A DNA stretch of 64,000 bases from assembly GCA_947177635.1 (NCBI GenBank), contig CAMWVQ010000003.1, positions 1-64,000 on the forward strand, in the 5' to 3' direction. Source of the stretch: an uncultured Porphyromonadaceae bacterium (lineage in GTDB: Bacteria > Bacteroidota > Bacteroidia > Bacteroidales > Muribaculaceae). The notes under the pieces were generated by a model. The model did no database searches, had not been told where the DNA came from, and saw nothing but the letters and a program-made list of their open reading frames with translations. Every line of letters begins with the position of its first letter. Position 1 is the first letter of the stretch. The position numbers and the translations under genes were made by a program. Below, in pieces: positions 60,606-64,000 of the stretch.

Positions 60606-63600
60606 ATGAAATCAATCAAAAGGAATTTCCTTGCGCTGATGCTCGCGATGGGCTCGGCAGGGATGGGTGTGGCCGCCGACTACGGGCTGCCTGCCGCCAT
60701 TCAGGACGGTAACATCCTCCATTGTTTCAACTGGACGATGGCCGAGGTGAAAGCCGCCCTCCCCGAGATTGCCGGAGCCGGATTCGGCTCGGTGCAGCTT
60801 TCTCCGCTCCAGCGTCCTGACATCAAATCCGGCTCCGCCTGGCACGACCTCTACCGCCCCTACGACCTCGCGTTCAAGTCGAGCGGGATGGGCAGCGAGC
60901 AGGATCTCAAGAGCCTGTGTGAGGCCGCCGACTCTTACGGCATCAAAATCATCGTCGATGTCGTTGCCAACCATGTAGACAAGACTGCCGGATACCACGA
61001 CACATGGTGGGACGCCAACGGGCGTGTCCGCTGGAACGGCGGAATCAATTATGGCGACCGTTATTCGATTACCCACGGCCAGCTCGGCGATTACGGCGAC
61101 ATCAACTCGGAGGATGCCGAGGTGTGCGCCCGTGGAAAAGCTTATGTGCAGAAGCTCCACGACCTCGGAGTGAAAGGTATCCGCTGGGATGCCGCCAAGC
61201 ATATCGGACTCCCCTCGGAGGGTTGCAATTTCTGGACATCCGTGACATCCGTGGCCGGTATGTACCATTACGGTGAAATCCTCGACGCCCCTGGGCCCAA
61301 CGCCTCCATCATCAAGGAGTACACCAACTACATGTCGGTAACCGACAACAAATACAGCAATGGCGCGGCCCGCGAGAACGGCGGCATCCCCTACGGATTC
61401 GGGGGTGACCATGTGGTCAACTATGGTTGCTCAGACACCAAGATGGTCTACTGGGGGGAAAGCCACGACACATACGCCAACGATGAGTGGTCGCAGAATG
61501 TAGACCAGAGCGTCATCGACCGCGCGTATGCCTCTTTCGCCTGCCGCAACGGCGCGACGGCCCTCTATCTTGCCCGTCCGAATGCGAAGGGTTTCGGCAA
61601 CATCAGGGTTGGCAAGGGCAGCACGGCCTTCAAGAGCAAGGCTGTCACGGAGGTGAACAAGTTCCGCAACGCCATGGTCGGGAAAGCCGACTGGTGTGAG
61701 GCCGGCGGCAACACATTCTGCGTGACCCGCAAGGATGGCGGTGCGGTAATCGTCTCCAAGGGCAGCGGCAATGTGTCGGTTGTCAACGGCGGCGGATACT
61801 GCCCGGCCGGAACATACACCGACCGTGTGAGCGGCAATACTTTCACTGTCACCGCCACCACCATCTCCGGTAATGTCGGGGCTTCCGGTATCGCCGTGAT
61901 ATATGACGGAAACGTGAAACCCAATCCTGACCCCAATCCCGATCCCACCCCGGATCCCACTCCCGGCACTCTGACAATCTCCGGCGATTATAATCTGGCA
62001 TACTCCGGAAGCTACTCCCATGTGCATTACTGGGGTGGAGCAGAGACATCCACCTGGCCCGGCGTCGCGTTATCTTCCGCCACCGGTTCTGACGGCAAGT
62101 CTTATAAGGTGGCCAAGGTTCCCGCCGGTACCACCGGACTGGTGTTCAACAACAACGGTAACGGGCAGTCTGGCGACCTCACATACAGCGGTTCATTTGT
62201 GATGGATGACAACGGCGCCACTACGACTGCTGTCGTGTTCAATGGCAACAATCCCGACCCGACTCCCGATCCCACTCCCGACCCGACTCCCGGAGGGTTC
62301 ACCATCTATTACGACAACACCAACACATCCTGGAGCAATGTGAGCATCCACTACTGGGACTCCCCCGCGACAACATGGCCCGGAACTGCGATGACCAAGG
62401 TGGAGGGTAACATCTGGAAATACACTTTCCCCTCCGATCCTTCGGCCCTGGCAGGATTCCTTTTCTGTGACGGCAGCGGTTCGGGCGGCAACAACCAGAC
62501 CGCCGACCATACGGGCGCGCCTGTCAACGGCCACCTCTACAAGGGTGCCGGCGGTGCAAAGGGTGCTGTCTCCGACGAAGGCCTTTATCAGGCCGGCCCG
62601 CAGAAGCCTGTGGTGACCGCCTCTCCCGCCTCAGGCAGCCGTTTCTCCGAGTCTGTGACCGTGACCCTCTCTGTGACCCCCGCCACCACTGTATATTACA
62701 CAGTCGATGGTTCCACTCCCGACGCGTCCTCAAGCCGTTATTCCGCTCCGCTGACTTTCACCGAGACCACAACCCTCAAGACATTCGTCAAGAATGACGC
62801 AGGGGAGAATGTGCAGACCTTCACCTACACCAAGAACAGCGGCCCTGTGCCTCAGCCGGGCAACAGCCTCAACACCGACTATTACAAGGTGAACCCCGAC
62901 GGCAAGGTCGGCAGCAACAAGACCATCAACATGACTTTCACGAAAGTCAACAACGACAACCGCATGTGTGTGGCTGACAACGCCCTCTCCAACTGGACAG
63001 AGAATGAGCTCATCGCCCAGGGTGTGGCCCGCGACATCGCCAGCGCGTTCCGTGGAAAGCACGAGTATCCTGTGGTTGACTCCTATGCCATATATGCGGC
63101 TTATGACAGCCAGAACCTCTACCTCGGTGTGCAGTATGTCTACACCGTGTGGGACATCTATGGCGACGGCAAGCTGACAAACGGTGCGGCCAAGCCTTAT
63201 AACATGGATGGCCGTCTGATGATTGCTTTCGACCTCGACCCCTATAAGGAGATGAGCGGTGTGCTGACCTCAGGCAACACCATCTGGGATGCCGACGGCC
63301 AGTACAATACTTTCGACAACGGCACCGACTGCATATGGGTCGGCAGCACCAAGTCCACTGTCGGCACTCCGGGCCTCTTCTTCCCGATGAATGACGGCAA
63401 GACAAGCTATGACGCTCCCTATTGCGTAAGCCTCGACGCTCCCTTCTATGGTTGCCAGGATGGTCTCCTTCCTTCTATCACCCACATCTGGGGCCAGAAG
63501 GATTTCGAGTATGATCCTGACATGCTCCTCTCGAATGACAATTTCGTCGACCTCATCAATGAGATTCCCAAAGACCAGCATACTTTCTATGAGTGGAAGT

Positions 63601-63983
63601 TCCCCCTCTCGAAGCTCGGCATCACTGAGGATTACATCAAGAACACCGGTATCGGTGTGATGGTGGTTGACACCTACGGTCAGGGCGCGATAGGCTCCAC
63701 TCCCTATGACCCCACCTGCTTCGACAATGCCCTGACTTCCTATTCCAAGGATGAGTCGTCGAGCGCCGAGAAGGAGGATACCGACTGCTTCACCTATGCT
63801 CACGCGCGAATCGGCAAGCTTGGTCAGACTTCAGGCGCTGAGACAGTGGTTGTCGCTCCTGAGGTTTCCGAGGAGGTTGCTCCAGAGTATTACAACCTCC
63901 AGGGAGTGCGTGTCCTTGAGCCTTCGGCCGGAATCTACATCGTCCGTCGCGGCAATGTGGTGACCAAGGAGGTTGTCCGCTGA
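60606..63983 (+). CDS. Modular GH13 alpha-amylase, T9SS cargo
   Basis: This 1125-residue exported enzyme cleaves alpha-1,4 links in starch. After a signal peptide, the GH13 catalytic domain (about residues 28-435) shows all four conserved regions: IIVDVVANH (Asp118), GIRWDAAKH (nucleophile Asp195), YHYGEILD (acid/base Glu224) and WGESHDTY (Asp288). A Pro-Asp linker (PNPDPNPDPTPDPTPG) leads to a CBM26-like starch-binding module (about 455-545). A second linker and second CBM26-like module follow (about 563-655, FTIYYDNTNTSWSNVSIHYW). Then come a chitobiase-type C-terminal domain (TTVYYTVDGSTPDASSSRYS), a DOMON-like domain (about 755-1080) and a T9SS-type tail (YNLQGVRVLEPSAGIYIVRR). The enzyme should be exported to the surface or medium. 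The stop is 17 bp from the window end. Confidence 0.92.
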   Translation: MKSIKRNFLALMLAMGSAGMGVAADYGLPAAIQDGNILHCFNWTMAEVKAALPEIAGAGFGSVQLSPLQRPDIKSGSAWHDLYRPYDLAFKSSGMGSEQDLKSLCEAADSYGIKIIVDVVANHVDKTAGYHDTWWDANGRVRWNGGINYGDRYSITHGQLGDYGDINSEDAEVCARGKAYVQKLHDLGVKGIRWDAAKHIGLPSEGCNFWTSVTSVAGMYHYGEILDAPGPNASIIKEYTNYMSVTDNKYSNGAARENGGIPYGFGGDHVVNYGCSDTKMVYWGESHDTYANDEWSQNVDQSVIDRAYASFACRNGATALYLARPNAKGFGNIRVGKGSTAFKSKAVTEVNKFRNAMVGKADWCEAGGNTFCVTRKDGGAVIVSKGSGNVSVVNGGGYCPAGTYTDRVSGNTFTVTATTISGNVGASGIAVIYDGNVKPNPDPNPDPTPDPTPGTLTISGDYNLAYSGSYSHVHYWGGAETSTWPGVALSSATGSDGKSYKVAKVPAGTTGLVFNNNGNGQSGDLTYSGSFVMDDNGATTTAVVFNGNNPDPTPDPTPDPTPGGFTIYYDNTNTSWSNVSIHYWDSPATTWPGTAMTKVEGNIWKYTFPSDPSALAGFLFCDGSGSGGNNQTADHTGAPVNGHLYKGAGGAKGAVSDEGLYQAGPQKPVVTASPASGSRFSESVTVTLSVTPATTVYYTVDGSTPDASSSRYSAPLTFTETTTLKTFVKNDAGENVQTFTYTKNSGPVPQPGNSLNTDYYKVNPDGKVGSNKTINMTFTKVNNDNRMCVADNALSNWTENELIAQGVARDIASAFRGKHEYPVVDSYAIYAAYDSQNLYLGVQYVYTVWDIYGDGKLTNGAAKPYNMDGRLMIAFDLDPYKEMSGVLTSGNTIWDADGQYNTFDNGTDCIWVGSTKSTVGTPGLFFPMNDGKTSYDAPYCVSLDAPFYGCQDGLLPSITHIWGQKDFEYDPDMLLSNDNFVDLINEIPKDQHTFYEWKFPLSKLGITEDYIKNTGIGVMVVDTYGQGAIGSTPYDPTCFDNALTSYSKDESSSAEKEDTDCFTYAHARIGKLGQTSGAETVVVAPEVSEEVAPEYYNLQGVRVLEPSAGIYIVRRGNVVTKEVVR

Positions 63984-64000
63984 TATGATTGATTTTTCTC

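Noticed and set aside
1..64000. CRISPR array or prophage
   Set aside because: No regularly spaced repeats with unique spacers, and no phage structural or integrase genes, were seen.

Overview
The window looks like a chromosomal segment of a Bacteroidales bacterium, most likely of the gut Muribaculaceae (S24-7) type. The order is supported by repeated promoters of the form TTG/TTTG-N19-21-TAnnTTTG, by family-typical genes (PorD/DUF4835, U32/RlhA-like protein, DUF4252, FadL-like protein, MerR of the Bacteroides type), and by C-terminal type IX secretion sorting domains. The family call is inference from gene content and the fairly GC-rich coding style. Most of the window is ordinary housekeeping DNA with high-GC codon use. 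Two stretches (about 13.1-16.9 kb and 32.1-39.1 kb) are visibly more AT-rich and hold mostly unrecognised genes.

Layout. 0-3 kb is decayed: an IS4-type transposase fragment, a broken alpha/beta hydrolase, a frameshifted cupin, an intact HSL-type esterase, and remnants of a flavodoxin-like gene and an AraC regulator. 3.3-9.9 kb (minus strand) carries superoxide dismutase, a PIF1-like helicase with TPR tail, a FadL-like outer membrane protein, a Gly/Tyr/Trp-rich exported protein and an HdeD-like membrane protein. 10-13 kb has mutS2 and an O6-alkylguanine methyltransferase. 13.1-16.9 kb is the first AT-rich island: a frameshifted DUF3800 gene, a probable small RNA, a highly structured leader RNA, two unknown exported or anchored proteins, a NERD protein, and a fragment of a second DUF3800 gene.

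17-30 kb is a housekeeping series: dnaN, a DnaQ-like exonuclease, coaBC, porD-like DUF4835, recN, rlmB, an OprP-like porin, a U32/RlhA-like protein (minus strand), pta-ackA for acetate formation, and lgt. 30-32 kb is an ECF sigma, putative anti-sigma and DUF4252 unit. 32-39 kb is the second AT-rich island, with a P-loop protein followed by six exported proteins, two of which are tandem paralogs sharing a nearly identical N-terminal LPP20/FlgT-like domain but unrelated C-terminal halves. A tRNA-Pro gene and a DTSG-repeat lipoprotein follow.

40-56 kb holds a MerR regulator, catalase, alaS, the GDP-fucose pair gmd-fcl, a clostripain-like lipoprotein, an MscS channel with a large insertion, RNase P RNA, a TrmH-family methyltransferase, radA and an M16 zinc protease. 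56-64 kb holds two large exported proteins with T9SS-type C termini: a 1351-residue multi-domain protein whose leader contains three 18-bp tandem repeats, and a modular GH13 alpha-amylase with two starch-binding modules. Together they suggest a secreted starch-degrading function.

The most promising unexplained items are the 32.8-39.0 kb envelope cluster with its modular paralogs, and the small RNA and structured leader RNA near 14 kb.
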